Assembly (NCBI GenBank): GCA_024278345.1
Contig: JAJRTK010000337.1
Coordinates: 1-14,991, forward strand
Source: a bacterium
GTDB lineage: Bacteria > CSSED10-310 > JAJRTK01
DNA: 14,991 nucleotides
Direction of reading: 5' to 3'
Part shown: positions 1 through 7,948 of the stretch, piece after piece
Layout: each line of letters starts with the position of its first letter
Position numbering within the stretch: position 1 is the stretch's first letter
The notes under the pieces: model-generated
The model's database searches: none
What the model saw: only the letters and a program-made list of their open reading frames with translations
Told to the model about the DNA's origin: nothing
Made by a program: the position numbers and the translations under genes

Positions 1-218
1 CAGGGCGAAGTCCTGCCAGGGGACGGGGGACAGCGTCCCCGGACGACCGCCGGGTAACGCGAGGCGTGACCCGCCGAGCGGAGCGCGGCGCTGCCCGATG
101 CCAATTTTTTTTCCGCGACCCATTGTCCCGCTTTGCGTGGATACCCGAGCAGGGCGCAAGTCTTGGGGGAAAGTCGGTTTTGGTTCGTCTTGAGGGCTTT
201 GAGCGTGGGTCCAGGGTG
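1..218. other. Left-edge region without a clear gene; hairpins and a T8 tract
   Basis: No convincing complete gene is visible. Plus-strand hairpins are seen at 26-40 (GGGGAC, loop AGC, GTCCCC), at 51-73 (a nine-pair stem with one A/G mismatch closed by a GAG triloop) and at 72-90 (CGCCG, 9-nt loop, CGGCG). A run of eight T follows at 105-112. This could be the 3' end of a structured RNA or of a gene entering from the left: one plus frame is open from base 1 to a TAA at 55-57, exactly where the 51-73 hairpin sits. The T run lies about 14 nt after the last stem, which is too far for a textbook terminator. I compared the stretch mentally with RNase P RNA, tmRNA and SRP RNA and found no convincing match. 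Confidence 0.3.
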
Positions 219-275
219 ATGAAGGGCGAGTGGCGGCGGACGGATTGCCGCCGGCGCGAGCGGACCTCAACTCTA
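215..275 (+). repeat. Dispersed hairpin element, copy A
   Basis: This is one of three copies of an approximately 60-bp intergenic element. Its core, GCGGCGGACGGATTGCCGCC, matches the copy near 13530 exactly, and similarity continues through GCGAGCGGA and CAACT to an A-rich tail. The core folds as CGGCGG, 8-nt loop, CCGCCG. Read as codons from the ATG at 219, it gives MKGEWRRTDCRRRER, related to the frames in the other two copies. Here the second Cys is Arg, one extra codon is present and the frame has no early stop, so this copy looks degenerate as a coding unit. It lies beyond the 3' end of parC. Confidence 0.65.
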
Positions 276-318
276 AGAAAACGAAGCCATCGACGATCAT
301 CATGCCCTGGAAAGGTTC

Positions 319-337
319 CGGATGGTCATGTCATCCG
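319..337 (-). terminator. Possible weak hairpin downstream of parC
   Basis: CGGATG (319-324) and CATCCG (332-337) form a 6-bp stem with a 7-nt loop about 50 nt past the parC stop. There is no T run after it in the parC direction, so intrinsic termination is doubtful. A Rho-dependent end or simple chance symmetry are equally possible. Confidence 0.2.
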
Positions 338-389
338 CGAGGTGAGCTGGGGAAGGGGTTGCCTGGGAGGTGAGTGGAGAAAGGGGTTG
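337..389. repeat. Imperfect tandem duplication abutting the parC stop codon
   Basis: Two 25-bp units, 337-361 and 365-389, both contain AGGTGAG and end in AAGGGGTTG. They share about 19-20 of 25 positions, with a 28-bp period. The second unit ends at the base before the parC stop codon. It is most simply a local slippage duplication in the 3' untranslated region; no function can be read from it. Confidence 0.45.
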
Positions 390-2987
390 CTAGAAGTCGT
401 CGAGGAGAGAAAGTTGTTGGGTGCCTCTCTCTTCCTGGCTTGCACGAGTCCCGGTCTGGGTCGAGCGCGGGTTATTGGGTGTCTCCGGGTCCTTGGACAG
501 CGGTGACTTCGAAGTTGAAAGGTTTGGGTCGGCGTCTCTTTCGGGGTCGGATGAGGTTTTACACCGCCGGGGATCGACCGCACAGTGGGAGAAGGTCTCT
601 CCGGGCTCAAGCTTCAGGATGCCCGACACGTTTCCGTCGCGGCTCGAGGGGGGGATTTCGTTGGAGCGGAGGAAGGAGATCTGGCCGGAGGATGTGCAGA
701 TCCACCATGCTTCGGCCTCGCTTGGGGCTAGAGCGGCTGCTGCGATTTGATGGGCTCGCCTCATAAGGCGCTTGACGGTCCTTGTTCCTCGCCCGCCTCG
801 GCTTTGCACGGGATAGGCTTTCAAGGGGGTTCGTTTTCCTCTCCCGGTGGTGGTGAAAATGGTGATTTCGGTTGCGCTGTCCATGGGCGCATGGAGCAGT
901 TCCACTACGTGGTCATCGGGAGCCAGGGCGATTCCCTTAACCCCGCTGGCAGCCCGGCCCTGAACGGGGACGTCGGAGGCGGGGAAACGAATTGCCATGC
1001 CCTGGAACGTCACCAGGAGGAGATCTCCTGAATGTTTGGCGGGCATCGCCTTGACCAGCTTGTCGTCGTCGGCCAGGCGGAGGGCGGCGATGCAGGTACT
1101 CCGGGTGGTTTGAAAGGTCTTGAGGCTTGTCAGTTTGATTTTTCCGAGGTGCGTGGCAAGGGCTATGAGTCCTTCGTCTTCGAAGCTGCTGATGGGCAGA
1201 CAGCCCACGACCTTTTGTCCGTTCCGGACGGAGGTCAGGTTGACAAGGGCCGTGCCCCGTTCGCTCCATCGTGCTTCGGGGAGCTCGTGGACCCGGAGAG
1301 CCGCGTAGGTTCCGTCATCCAGGAAAAGGAGTAGGCGATCGGTGCTCCAGGCCTCGGAGGTCCAGCGGAGGAAATCGCCTGGCCGAGCCCCAGCGGTCGT
1401 AGGATCGGGTTCGCCGCGGAGGGAGCAGCGTTTGAGGTAACCCTCTTCGGTCAGGGCGAGGCGGATGCGTTGTCTGGGCACTGTTACGCTCAGCGAGACC
1501 GGTGGCTTCGTTGCGGCATCGGTGATTTCCGTGCGCCTTTCTCGGGCATGTTTTTTGATGACTTCGCGCAGTTCGGACCGCAGGAGCCGTTCCAAAGTTC
1601 TTGGCACCTGGAGAATCTCGTTGAGCCGTTCGATCTGTTGGTTGAGCTCGCCTTGCTCCTTCAGGAGACGCTGGAGTTGGAGGTTGGTCAGCCGGTGGAG
1701 GCGGAGCTCCAGGATGGCGTCGGCCTGTTCAGCGCTGAACTCTAGCTCGGCGATGAGGCGCCGGTGAGCTTCTCCTCGGTCCCGGCTGCTTCGGATAAGG
1801 ACGATAACTTCGTCTAGGAGATCGAGGGCGCGGATCAGGCCCTCGACCTGGTGGAGCCTCTTTTGACTTGCCTCGAGATCGTGTGCCGATCTCCGGGTGA
1901 TGACTTCCCGCCGGTGATCCAGGAAACACTCCAAAATCTCTCGAATCCGCAGTTGCCTGGGGGCGCCTCTGGCGATAGCCATCATCTGGACGTTGAGGCT
2001 TACTTGGAGATGCGTTTTTTTGAGCAGGTAGTTCAAGATGCCGTCGGCATGAGCGCCTTTATCGAGGTCGATGACGATGCGAAGCCCCTCGCGGTCGCTT
2101 TCGTCGCGGACGTCGGAGATGCCCTGGACTCCGGAAGAGAGCCTTTCCTGATCAAGTTGAGCGACGAGATTGCTTTTGATGACGCCGTACGGCAGCTCGT
2201 CCACCACGATGCGCTTTCCGCCTGTCTTGGGTCTCGGCTCGATCCTCGTCTTCGCCCGGAGAATCACTTTTCCCTTGCCCCGCTCGTACATCTTTTCCAA
2301 GTCCGACCCGTTGACGATGATTCCGCCCGTGGGGAAATCGGGGCCGGGCACGATCTGGCACAACTCATGGGTCGTGGCCCCGGGTTTTCTAGAAAGCAGG
2401 AGAGCCGCCTCCATCGTCTCCCGGAGGTTGTGAGGCGGCACCTCCGTGGCGAATCCCGTGGAGACTCCGCTGCAACCGTTGATCAAGAGATTTGGCAATC
2501 GCGAAGGGAGGACCGTGGGCTCCTCTTGGCTCTGATCGAAGTTTGGCGCAAAGGGGACGGTTTGTTTCTCGATGTCCTGCAAAAGAGTCCTTGCCAAGGG
2601 CGCCAGACGAGACTCGGTATAGCGCATGGCCGCCGGTGGATCGTCATCCATGGACCCAAAATTTCCGTGCCCGTCCACGAGGGGGTGCCCCATTTTCCAC
2701 CACTGCGCCATCCGGACGAGGGCATCATAGATACTCTGATCGCCGTGGGGATGGTAGTTGCCCATGACGTCGCCCACGGTCTTCGCGCATTTTCGATAGG
2801 GTCGGTCGTCGAGGTTCCGCGCTTCGTATTTTGCGTAGATGATCCGCCTTTGTACTGGTTTAAGCCCGTCTCGGACGTCGGGGATTGCCCGGGAGAGGAT
2901 CGTGTAGCGTGCGTATCGGCCATAGCTCTCGGACATTTCGTCTTCGAGGCTCACCGGGATGATTCTGTCCATAATCTGCTGCGGCAT
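390..2987 (-). CDS. parC: DNA topoisomerase IV subunit A (ParC-type)
   Basis: The 865-residue type II topoisomerase A subunit cleaves and rejoins DNA; with ParE it decatenates and relaxes chromosomes in the cytoplasm. The N-terminal breakage-reunion domain carries DVRDGLKPVQRRIIYA (about 37-52), HPHGD (79-83) and AMRYTES with catalytic Tyr123. The middle is the coiled-coil tower, and the C-terminal part (about 500-800) is a beta-pinwheel. KPVQRR, TVLPSRLPNLLINGCSGVS and GFATEVPPHNL resemble Gram-positive ParC more than GyrA, which normally has KPVHRR and GMATNIPPHNL. Two oddities: QSRGGRG at 728-734 resembles the GyrA box, and Gln84 replaces the usual Ser contacted by quinolones. A polar, probably disordered tail of about 55 residues ends in LSLLDDF. 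The start lies 3 bp after the parE stop, with GGAG about 10 nt upstream inside parE. The family is certain; the ParC rather than GyrA label is likely. Confidence 0.9.
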   Translation of the reverse strand: MPQQIMDRIIPVSLEDEMSESYGRYARYTILSRAIPDVRDGLKPVQRRIIYAKYEARNLDDRPYRKCAKTVGDVMGNYHPHGDQSIYDALVRMAQWWKMGHPLVDGHGNFGSMDDDPPAAMRYTESRLAPLARTLLQDIEKQTVPFAPNFDQSQEEPTVLPSRLPNLLINGCSGVSTGFATEVPPHNLRETMEAALLLSRKPGATTHELCQIVPGPDFPTGGIIVNGSDLEKMYERGKGKVILRAKTRIEPRPKTGGKRIVVDELPYGVIKSNLVAQLDQERLSSGVQGISDVRDESDREGLRIVIDLDKGAHADGILNYLLKKTHLQVSLNVQMMAIARGAPRQLRIREILECFLDHRREVITRRSAHDLEASQKRLHQVEGLIRALDLLDEVIVLIRSSRDRGEAHRRLIAELEFSAEQADAILELRLHRLTNLQLQRLLKEQGELNQQIERLNEILQVPRTLERLLRSELREVIKKHARERRTEITDAATKPPVSLSVTVPRQRIRLALTEEGYLKRCSLRGEPDPTTAGARPGDFLRWTSEAWSTDRLLLFLDDGTYAALRVHELPEARWSERGTALVNLTSVRNGQKVVGCLPISSFEDEGLIALATHLGKIKLTSLKTFQTTRSTCIAALRLADDDKLVKAMPAKHSGDLLLVTFQGMAIRFPASDVPVQGRAASGVKGIALAPDDHVVELLHAPMDSATEITIFTTTGRGKRTPLKAYPVQSRGGRGTRTVKRLMRRAHQIAAAALAPSEAEAWWICTSSGQISFLRSNEIPPSSRDGNVSGILKLEPGETFSHCAVDPRRCKTSSDPERDADPNLSTSKSPLSKDPETPNNPRSTQTGTRASQEERGTQQLSLLDDF

Positions 2988-2990
2988 TTC

Positions 2991-4916
2991 TTAGCTCCGG
3001 CTCAGGGAGAGGATCTCATCATCCTCCAGCCCAAAATCGATGGTCTCCACGATGAACTGGCGCCGGGCCGCCGGTTCATCGCCCATGAGGATACTGACCT
3101 GGCGTTCCGCCGCCGCGGTATCGTTGATGGTGACTTGTAGCAGCGAGCGGGTTTCCGGGTTCATGGTCGTCTCCCACAGTTGCGTGGAGTTCATCTCGCC
3201 CAACCCCTTGTATCGTTGGATGGTGGGGTTGCGATACCGGCGGGCGATGGCTTCCATCTCCTGGCGTGTCCAGGCGTACGTGGGTTTGCTTCGTCCTTTT
3301 CGTGAGGCGATCTTGTAGAGCGGAGGCCGGGCAATGTAGATGTACCCGCCCAGCAGAAGAGGGCGCATGAACCGGTAGAAAAAGGTCAGGAGCAGGCATC
3401 TGATATGAGCGCCATCCTCGTCCGCATCGGCCAGGAGGATGATCTTGTGGTATCGGCAGCGGCGGAGGGAAAAATCGGGATGGACTCCACCACCTATCGT
3501 CTGGATCACTGCCGAGAATTCCTTGTTACTCAAGAGCTTCTTCACTGCTGTTCGCTGCGCGTTGGGGGGTTTGCCACGGAGCGGAAGGATCGCTTGTGTC
3601 CGTCGGTCGCGGCCCTGCTTGGCATTGCCGCCCGCCGAATCGCCCTCGACGATAAAGAGTTCGCAGTCCACCGGCTTCCGGCTGGAACAGCGCGTCAACT
3701 TGCCGTTTAGTGAGGTATTGGCCCCCGTTCCGCTCTTGCTCTTGCGACTCGCTTCCCTGACCTTGCGGGCTGCTTCACGGGCTTGGCGAGCACTGGTGGC
3801 TCTTGCCAGGAGTTTCCGGGCCACATCGGGATTTTCTTCCAGGAAGGCGGTCATGTGCGCGCTCGTCACCGCCTCGACAGCCGCCCGCGCCTCGGTATTC
3901 CCCAGCTTCATCTTCGTCTGTCCTTCGAATTCCGTCTCCGGCATTCGCAGCGACAAGATCGCCAGAAGTCCTTCCCGCAGGTCTTCCCCCGCCAAGTTTT
4001 CTTTCTTTCTCCAGACCCCGAGCTTCCGTGCGTACTCGTTCATGACGCGAGTCAGGGCGCTCCGGAATCCAGTCTCGTGATAGCCCCCCTCCACCGTGTT
4101 GATGCAGTTGACGAAGCTAAGAAGCGACTCGCTGTAGGCGTCTGAGTACTGGAAGGCTACCTCAACGAAAATTGTACCGCTCTTGCCCGAAAAACTATGC
4201 ACAGGATGCACCGTTCGTTTTCCGGTGTTGAGATAGGCAACAAACTCCGTCAGTCCTTCCTGAAACCGGAACGTCTCTTTTCTTCCTTCCCCCCGAAGAT
4301 CCTCCAGGTGGATCGTGAGTCCCGCATTCAAAAAGCAAAGTTCTCGAAGGCGATCCGCCACCATCCGATACGAGAGCTCCAGGTCGCCAAAAATCTCCCG
4401 GTCCGGGAGAAAGCGAACCGTGCTGCCGCGTTTCCGGGTGCGTCCCAGTTCCTCCAGGGGGCCATCGATTCCGCCTCCTTCCCTGAATCTCTGCCGGTAT
4501 CGCCTGCCGTCCCGGCAGATCTCCACTTCGAGCCACTGTGACAGCGCATTGACCACTGCCGCTCCGACGCCGTGCAACCCGCCGGAGACTTTATACGATG
4601 CCGTAGAGAACTTGCCGCCGGCGTGGAGGCGAGTAAAGACGAGCTGCGGAGTCGGGATTCCCGTCTCGTGAACTCCCACGGGGATCCCCCGACCGTTGTC
4701 CCGGACGCTTAGGACCCGTTCCTTTTCAAGCCGTACCGTAATCTCCGTGCAGGCACCTGCAAGTGCTTCGTCGATGGCATTGTCCACGATTTCCTGCAAC
4801 AGATGATGCAGTCCTCGGATTCCCGTCGAGCCAATATACATGCCCGGCCGCTTCCGCACGGCTTCCAGGCCTTCCAAGACTCGGATGTCTTCTTCAGTAT
4901 AGCTCGCGATGGCCAT
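2991..4916 (-). CDS. parE: DNA topoisomerase IV subunit B (ParE-type ATPase)
   Basis: The 641-residue ATPase subunit of a type II topoisomerase drives strand passage with the ParC encoded immediately after it. The GHKL ATPase domain shows EIVDNAIDEA (Glu42 general base, Asn46 for Mg), DNGRGIP (Asp73) and the SGGLHGVG loop (111-118). A transducer domain follows. The TOPRIM domain has EGDSAGG beginning at Glu424 and DADEDG at 497-502, with the three metal-binding Asp residues kept; Glu500 stands where Val is usual. The C-terminal RYKGLGEMN, LWETTM and LMGD motifs are intact. The length fits ParE or the short GyrB form without the enterobacterial insertion. ParE versus GyrB is decided mainly by the ParC-like partner, since the ATPase domain itself is close to GyrB. 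The ATG is preceded by AAGAGAG as a modest ribosome binding site. Confidence 0.9.
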   Translation of the reverse strand: MAIASYTEEDIRVLEGLEAVRKRPGMYIGSTGIRGLHHLLQEIVDNAIDEALAGACTEITVRLEKERVLSVRDNGRGIPVGVHETGIPTPQLVFTRLHAGGKFSTASYKVSGGLHGVGAAVVNALSQWLEVEICRDGRRYRQRFREGGGIDGPLEELGRTRKRGSTVRFLPDREIFGDLELSYRMVADRLRELCFLNAGLTIHLEDLRGEGRKETFRFQEGLTEFVAYLNTGKRTVHPVHSFSGKSGTIFVEVAFQYSDAYSESLLSFVNCINTVEGGYHETGFRSALTRVMNEYARKLGVWRKKENLAGEDLREGLLAILSLRMPETEFEGQTKMKLGNTEARAAVEAVTSAHMTAFLEENPDVARKLLARATSARQAREAARKVREASRKSKSGTGANTSLNGKLTRCSSRKPVDCELFIVEGDSAGGNAKQGRDRRTQAILPLRGKPPNAQRTAVKKLLSNKEFSAVIQTIGGGVHPDFSLRRCRYHKIILLADADEDGAHIRCLLLTFFYRFMRPLLLGGYIYIARPPLYKIASRKGRSKPTYAWTRQEMEAIARRYRNPTIQRYKGLGEMNSTQLWETTMNPETRSLLQVTINDTAAAERQVSILMGDEPAARRQFIVETIDFGLEDDEILSLSRS

Positions 4917-4953
4917 GGGCGTCTCTCTTGCAAAGCGCTTTCAGGTTGCGGCG

Positions 4954-4967
4954 GCTCCCAGTGGAGC
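4954..4967. other. Small hairpin between the peptidase gene and parE
   Basis: GCTCC (4954-4958), loop CAGT and GGAGC (4963-4967) form a perfect 5-bp stem in the 113-bp gap. It has no T tract on either strand. It could lie in the parE leader or help end the peptidase transcript. I see no clear promoter for parE in this gap, so parE may be read through from the peptidase gene. Confidence 0.2.
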
Positions 4968-5029
4968 GATCCCCAGATACGAACGATCACAAGGGTAACA
5001 TTCGCTCGCATGGAATGTCCAGCTCAGCC

Positions 5030-7717
5030 TTAGAAAGAGGGGGAGAAGAGGATCGCGTTGAGAAAAAGATGTTGCAAACGCCATTCCAACGCTCGAAACC
5101 CCGGGTCCTCCAAGAAGAGGAGAATCTTGCCGCGCTCCTGTCTTTCACCCGCCACGTAAGCGCTGCCCGCAAGGGCCTCTACTGCTTCGCTCCAAATGTG
5201 GCCTGCCAGGCGCAGCCTGGCAGGAGTCCGGTCCAGGCGAACTGGATCGAATCGCTCCGGATCCGACTCGAATGACCAGGATGATATCACAAGAACCGCC
5301 ACTTCCCTCGGTAGTCCATACCCAAGATAGTGCTTTCCGTCGAGGTGTGCCCGCAACAAAGCTCCATGGGTCCGGATGGGCCATGCCGGCTTTGCCAGCT
5401 CATCGCCTTCCGATCCTTCCGCGGGCAAGGCCCTGCCTTTTTGCGGGCGTGGCACGGCTTCATGAGACGAGCGTGTCGAATGTGCCATGGTATCATGCCG
5501 TCCCGAGGATTTTTCGTCAGGTAGGGAAGTCGATTGGCGAAGGCCGATGCGCGTCATGGCGAACTTCGCGTCGGCCAAGATAGCCGCTGCGCCACCGATT
5601 CCGATGAGAGTTCCTCCGCCCTTGACCCACGGCGTGAGCATTTTCTGGAATGGCGCAAGCCAGATTCTGTAGTCCTCGGATTTGCCGTCCGGGAGTACCA
5701 ACACGTTGAAGCGGGAGAGAGTTTCCGCCGAAAGCTGGTCCAAGCGGATGGGCGTGTAGGGAACGTCGTAGCGAGACTCCAATAGGAAAGCAAGGGCGCC
5801 AAATGATCGGGATTTCGTGGGCCAATCTCCCACAAGGGCGATTCTTGGCGGGACAAAGAGCCGGTTTGAATCGCTCCCCAAATCCGGCCCCCGCTGGCTA
5901 CGGCTCGATTCCAAGGCCACGAGGCTCGATGCCGCCGCGGAATCGAGCCCCCTGGATATCTTCCCCAGACCGGGATTCATCTGGGCGATTGCCAGAAGAG
6001 TTCCGGCGGAAAACCTGGTCCCGCCACTTTGGAAGGGCCGTGTCGCCACTCGCAGCCTGGCTCCAGATTCCAGAAGCGCAAAAAGTCCGTGGATTCCTTC
6101 CGGTCCCCAGGGAAGAGCGAGAGCCACCGGTTTTTCTGCCAGAACGCTGTCGGCCACCGGGAGCGGAAAGGCGATCCGCTCGGTTTCAAGAGGCAGATCC
6201 TCGTTGGAATAGACCACGGGCAACCCGGCCGCCAGGGGAAGAGTCCAGGCCGTGACATCATTGATTTTGCTTTTTTCCCTGCGCAGGAGCCGATGCCGTT
6301 CTTCCTCGACAAAGCTCTTGGGGAGTGGCAGCTCGGTTCGAAAAAGAGCCTCCAACAGGTGCCCGGCCGGTTGCCTCGAATCGATGACCAGTGCTCCCGC
6401 GGGAATCGCCATTCCGCGCTGCTCCGGCTCCATGGGAGTAAAAGCTGAACGGAGCTCCACGGGCTTGGAAAGCCGCCGAACCTCGATTCCTTGCGTTCCC
6501 AGCATCTGCCGGAACCAGGCTTGTTGGAGCGGATTGGACAGCGGCATGACAAAGAGATGGCGCGGCATGGCGGGTGTGGTCTTCAGGGCTGACTCATGGA
6601 ATCGATAATAGTGGCCCAGAAGCTCGCGACGACTTTTGCGGGCCTGCTTCAATGTTGCCCAGGCGGCCAGCCCATGGCCTTCCACCGCTTCCCGGTACGT
6701 GATCTGAGTGCCGTCCTTGCGCTCCACGGCCAGGCCACGGGGGGAGGCCTGCTCAAAGGTCATGCCGATGGCTCCATTCAAGCTTGGCCAGGTGTCGCCA
6801 TAACCGGGATAGAAGGAATCGAAATCTTCTCCGCGAAAAAAGGCCCTCTGTTCCCTGTCGAATTCCCTGGCAAGAGCCTCACCGAACGTGGCCCAAAGTT
6901 TTGCCGTTGAAGGCCGAAAAGCGTCCAAAAGTGGCTCTGTAGGCGGCACAAAATAATAGGTTGAACTCGATTTCATCTCGTGGAAATCCCCGAACACCTG
7001 GCCCGGAAAATGACGAAACGCCGAGACCCGCCCCACGGATTCCGGCTGGCTCACGATGAACCAATCGCGGTTGAGGTCGAAAAAGTAGTGGTTTCCCCTG
7101 GGCGACGGCCAACGAGGCTCGTGCTCGAGAGCCGCGGGGTCCAGCTTCGGTTTCGGACCCAGAAAGGTCTGCAAATGGCGCAAATATCGGGCACGCCCAT
7201 CCGGATTCTGGCAGGGATCGATGAGGACGACCACCGATTTCAAAATCTCTACGGTCTCTGGGTCATTCCTTGTGGCCAGCCGATACAAAAGCCCGATGGC
7301 GGCATCGGTTCCCGATGGCTCGTTCCCATGTACGGAGAAGGAGAGCCAAACAACCACCGGAAGACTTTCCAGCAACTTGCGGGCTTCTTGCTCGTCCGTG
7401 ACCCGCGGATCTTCCAGACGTCGGATACCCTGGCGAATGGAATCGAGGCGTGCCATGTTCTCCCGCGACGTCGCCACAAGATAGAAGAGCTCTCGACCTT
7501 CGTGGGTTTGGCCGTATTGGACGCGGCGAATGCGCGGGGATCCCTTGGACAAAGCCGAAGTCACGGAGTCGAGCTTGGCGCAATCGGTGATCCGGTCACC
7601 AAGGGAGTATCCCAAGAGTTCGTCGAGGGGAAGGAGCGACGAGGCTCCGACCACGCCCCCGGTCGCCAAGACCGAAAGAAACTGGAGCAGCACCGCCCGC
7701 CGGACAAAACCCATCAT
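5030..7717 (-). CDS. Secreted M14-family zinc carboxypeptidase with C-terminal amidotransferase-like domain
   Basis: The predicted 895-residue exported metallopeptidase presumably removes C-terminal residues from peptides outside the cytoplasm. The N-terminus MMGFVRRAVLLQFLSVLA is a signal peptide with a likely cut after VGA. Zinc ligands are His130 and Glu133 in SVHGNEPSG and His246 in GDFHEM; NPDGR at 171-175 is the usual substrate-carboxylate motif; Glu322 in GMTFEQASPRG fits the catalytic Glu. YGQTHEGREL before the first ligands is also typical. Residues about 622-745 look like a class I glutamine-amidotransferase/DJ-1 fold (ALVGDW, VLVLPDG, GGGTLIGIGG), as in related large secreted peptidases, but the nucleophile Cys is not visible. 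The start is set at 7717 because GGGAGGA lies about 6 nt upstream and the signal peptide begins there; a TTG at 7756 would add 13 residues. The substrate is unknown. Confidence 0.85.
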   Translation of the reverse strand: MMGFVRRAVLLQFLSVLATGGVVGASSLLPLDELLGYSLGDRITDCAKLDSVTSALSKGSPRIRRVQYGQTHEGRELFYLVATSRENMARLDSIRQGIRRLEDPRVTDEQEARKLLESLPVVVWLSFSVHGNEPSGTDAAIGLLYRLATRNDPETVEILKSVVVLIDPCQNPDGRARYLRHLQTFLGPKPKLDPAALEHEPRWPSPRGNHYFFDLNRDWFIVSQPESVGRVSAFRHFPGQVFGDFHEMKSSSTYYFVPPTEPLLDAFRPSTAKLWATFGEALAREFDREQRAFFRGEDFDSFYPGYGDTWPSLNGAIGMTFEQASPRGLAVERKDGTQITYREAVEGHGLAAWATLKQARKSRRELLGHYYRFHESALKTTPAMPRHLFVMPLSNPLQQAWFRQMLGTQGIEVRRLSKPVELRSAFTPMEPEQRGMAIPAGALVIDSRQPAGHLLEALFRTELPLPKSFVEEERHRLLRREKSKINDVTAWTLPLAAGLPVVYSNEDLPLETERIAFPLPVADSVLAEKPVALALPWGPEGIHGLFALLESGARLRVATRPFQSGGTRFSAGTLLAIAQMNPGLGKISRGLDSAAASSLVALESSRSQRGPDLGSDSNRLFVPPRIALVGDWPTKSRSFGALAFLLESRYDVPYTPIRLDQLSAETLSRFNVLVLPDGKSEDYRIWLAPFQKMLTPWVKGGGTLIGIGGAAAILADAKFAMTRIGLRQSTSLPDEKSSGRHDTMAHSTRSSHEAVPRPQKGRALPAEGSEGDELAKPAWPIRTHGALLRAHLDGKHYLGYGLPREVAVLVISSWSFESDPERFDPVRLDRTPARLRLAGHIWSEAVEALAGSAYVAGERQERGKILLFLEDPGFRALEWRLQHLFLNAILFSPSF

Positions 7718-7774
7718 CCTCACTCCTCCCTTCCAGATCTCTTCACGATTCATCAATGGCCGTTCAAAGAACTC

Positions 7775-7850
7775 AATCAGTTACTTTTTTGGGGTTGTGT
7801 TCCACTCACATCGGCGGCAGTCCGTCCGCAGCTGCTCGCCCATCGTCACC
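7775..7850 (-). repeat. Dispersed hairpin element, copy C (inverted)
   Basis: On the minus strand this spacer matches copies A and B: GATGGGCGAGCAGC, then CGGACGGACTGCCGCCGATG, then GAG.GGAA, CACAAC and an A-rich end. One base change weakens the hairpin to five of six pairs. From the ATG at 7843 a 20-codon frame reads MGEQLRTDCRRCEWN and ends in TAA at 7781. It lies between the ispA-like gene and the peptidase gene. Nothing else is recognisable in the 7718-7948 gap, and there is no obvious terminator after the ispA-like gene. Confidence 0.6.
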
Positions 7851-7948
7851 CCCACGCCCAATCGGCGGGCCAACCAGCGAAGGATTACCGAAAACTGCCG
7901 CCCCATCGGCCCAAGCCGCGCCAGCCGGCCCGGTTCATGCCATCAGTC

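Noticed and set aside
1-120. 3' part of RNase P RNA, tmRNA or SRP RNA
   Set aside because: A GGGTAACGC string recalls RNase P RNA, but the conserved surrounding helices and the GAGGAAAGTCCG-type segment are not there; no tRNA-like 3' end or SRP tetraloop was found.
66-506. Plus-strand open frame of 146 codons including copy A
   Set aside because: It runs over the repeat and into the antisense of the parC end, has an odd Arg-rich composition and no clear start signal; only the short segment matching the other repeat copies deserves attention.
1851-3140. Plus-strand open frame of 429 codons
   Set aside because: It is wholly antisense to parC and the end of parE, whose motifs are unmistakable. 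Long opposite-strand frames are expected in GC-rich genes, and the translation shows no family motif.
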